Assembly (NCBI RefSeq): GCF_000814005.1
Contig: NZ_JWLK01000001.1
Location: forward strand, 744,001 to 808,000
Length of the DNA: 64,000 nt
Direction: 5' to 3'
Source of the DNA: Ruegeria sp. ANG-S4
GTDB lineage: Bacteria > Pseudomonadota > Alphaproteobacteria > Rhodobacterales > Rhodobacteraceae
The notes under the pieces are model-generated. The model did not search any database and had not been told where the DNA came from. It saw only the letters and a list, made by a program, of their open reading frames with translations. Both the position numbers and the translations under genes were made by a program. Below, piece after piece: positions 63,174 to 64,000 of the stretch (its first letter is position 1; every line of letters begins with the position of its first letter).

Positions 63174-64000
63174 ATGGCAATCCGGAACACCAAGGGGCGA
63201 GGGCGCTTGTATGACAGCGTTCTGGACACTGTGGGTGATACACCCTGCATTCGCGTCGGAAGAATTGCGCCATCCCATGTGGATGTTTACGTCAAATTCG
63301 AGGCATTCAATCCGGCGGGGTCCGTAAAGGATCGTTTGGCGCTCAACATCATCGAAGCTGCCGAGCGCGATGGTCTGCTGAAACCGGGCCAAACCGTTGT
63401 CGAGGCGACGTCGGGAAATACCGGAATAGGTCTTGCGATGGTCTGTGCGGCCAAGGGATATCCTCTTGTCGTGACGATGGCCGACAGTTTCTCGGTAGAG
63501 CGAAGAAAGCTCATGCGTTTTCTGGGGGCCAAGGTGGTTTTGACGCCGCGTGCGCAGAAAGGTTTTGGCATGTACACCAAGGCCAAGGAACTGGCCGAGG
63601 AAAATGGATGGTTCCTTGCCAGCCAATTCGAAACCGCAGCCAATGCCGATATTCACGAGCACACGACAGCCAGGGAAATCCTTGCAGATTTCGATGGGCG
63701 CAGCCTCGATTATTGGATCACCGGGTATGGGACCGGCGGCACGGTGTCCGGCGTCTCTCGTGTCCTTAAAAAAGAGCGCCCGGATACGAAAATCATCCTC
63801 ACCGAGCCGTCCAATGCCGCCATAGTTGGTTCGGGCTATGTCAATTCACGCAATGGAACCCATCAGCCCACTGAAAGCCACCCGGCGTTCGAGCCGCATC
63901 CTATCCAAGGTTGGACACCGGACTTCATTCCCTGGGTGCTGCAAGAGGCGATTGATCAGTCCTACTATGACGACCTGATCCCCATTCCCGGCAGCGACGG
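63174..64000 (+). CDS. Cysteine synthase-like PLP enzyme, C-terminus beyond window
   Basis: 275 codons are visible with no stop. Lys52 in NPAGSVKDR is the PLP lysine; EATSGNTGIGLAMV is the asparagine/substrate loop; GYGTGGTVSGVSRVL the phosphate loop; HPIQGWTPDFIP is found in CysK-type proteins of alphaproteobacteria. The usual reaction is O-acetylserine plus sulfide to cysteine. ATG 63174 has GGGAGG about 7 bases upstream. As the next gene after a sulfur lyase it may recapture sulfide, or it may be unrelated. Confidence 0.87.
   Translation, partial: MAIRNTKGRGRLYDSVLDTVGDTPCIRVGRIAPSHVDVYVKFEAFNPAGSVKDRLALNIIEAAERDGLLKPGQTVVEATSGNTGIGLAMVCAAKGYPLVVTMADSFSVERRKLMRFLGAKVVLTPRAQKGFGMYTKAKELAEENGWFLASQFETAANADIHEHTTAREILADFDGRSLDYWITGYGTGGTVSGVSRVLKKERPDTKIILTEPSNAAIVGSGYVNSRNGTHQPTESHPAFEPHPIQGWTPDFIPWVLQEAIDQSYYDDLIPIPGSD

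Noticed and set aside
1-64000. CRISPR arrays, insertion sequences, prophage, tRNA or rRNA genes
   Set aside because: No regularly spaced repeats, transposase or integrase motifs, or cloverleaf-like sequences with CCA-type acceptor stems were seen in the gaps I read.

Overview
The window looks like chromosomal DNA of a marine alphaproteobacterium of the Rhodobacterales (Roseobacter group). This is inferred from the GC-rich coding sequence, from family versions usual in that group (DUF1467 beside methylmalonyl-CoA epimerase, DUF6455, extended capsule export protein, PhoX phosphatase) and from a complete beta-hydroxyaspartate cycle cluster. I saw no rRNA or tRNA gene, insertion sequence, prophage or CRISPR array. 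Genes are densely packed, with many 4-base ATGA overlaps.

1-13 kb: a reverse-strand lgt-midA-pgeF group (pgeF cut by the window edge), then ubiK-like, ybjN-like, proC, csaA and a 2-hydroxyacid dehydrogenase, thymidine kinase, an unknown helix-turn-helix-like protein, a ketoacyl synthase III, and a divergent marR-adaptor-RND pump operon with a nested inverted repeat between the two. 13-31 kb: carB, folate genes (pabB and an aminotransferase class IV protein), a CPBP protease, aspS, an orphan response regulator with a 41-residue membrane peptide, methylmalonyl-CoA epimerase, and a run of small housekeeping and membrane-associated genes ending in rimO and asmA.

31-42 kb: a reverse-strand capsule group (kpsT, kpsE, kdsA, phosphohexomutase) without permease or outer-membrane genes, a four-cysteine uracil-DNA glycosylase-like protein, sseB, a YghU-type transferase, a YHS protein, a J-domain protein, divergent metF/metR, and an inositol monophosphatase. 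42-48 kb: bhcA-bhcB-bhcC-bhcD with divergent bhcR, which together convert glyoxylate and glycine to oxaloacetate. 48-54.6 kb: rhomboid protease, putA with its Lrp-type regulator, and phoX with a candidate Pho box.

54.7-64 kb: a LysR regulator divergent from a TAXI-type TRAP transporter, followed by a D-amino-acid-dehydrogenase-like flavoprotein, an aspartate/glutamate-racemase-like protein, a TauE/SafE exporter, a D-cysteine-desulfhydrase-like PLP enzyme and a cysteine-synthase-like gene that runs off the end. Taken together this reads as an uptake and breakdown route for an unidentified, probably sulfur-containing and possibly D-configured amino acid or sulfonate. It is the best candidate for an undescribed system here.
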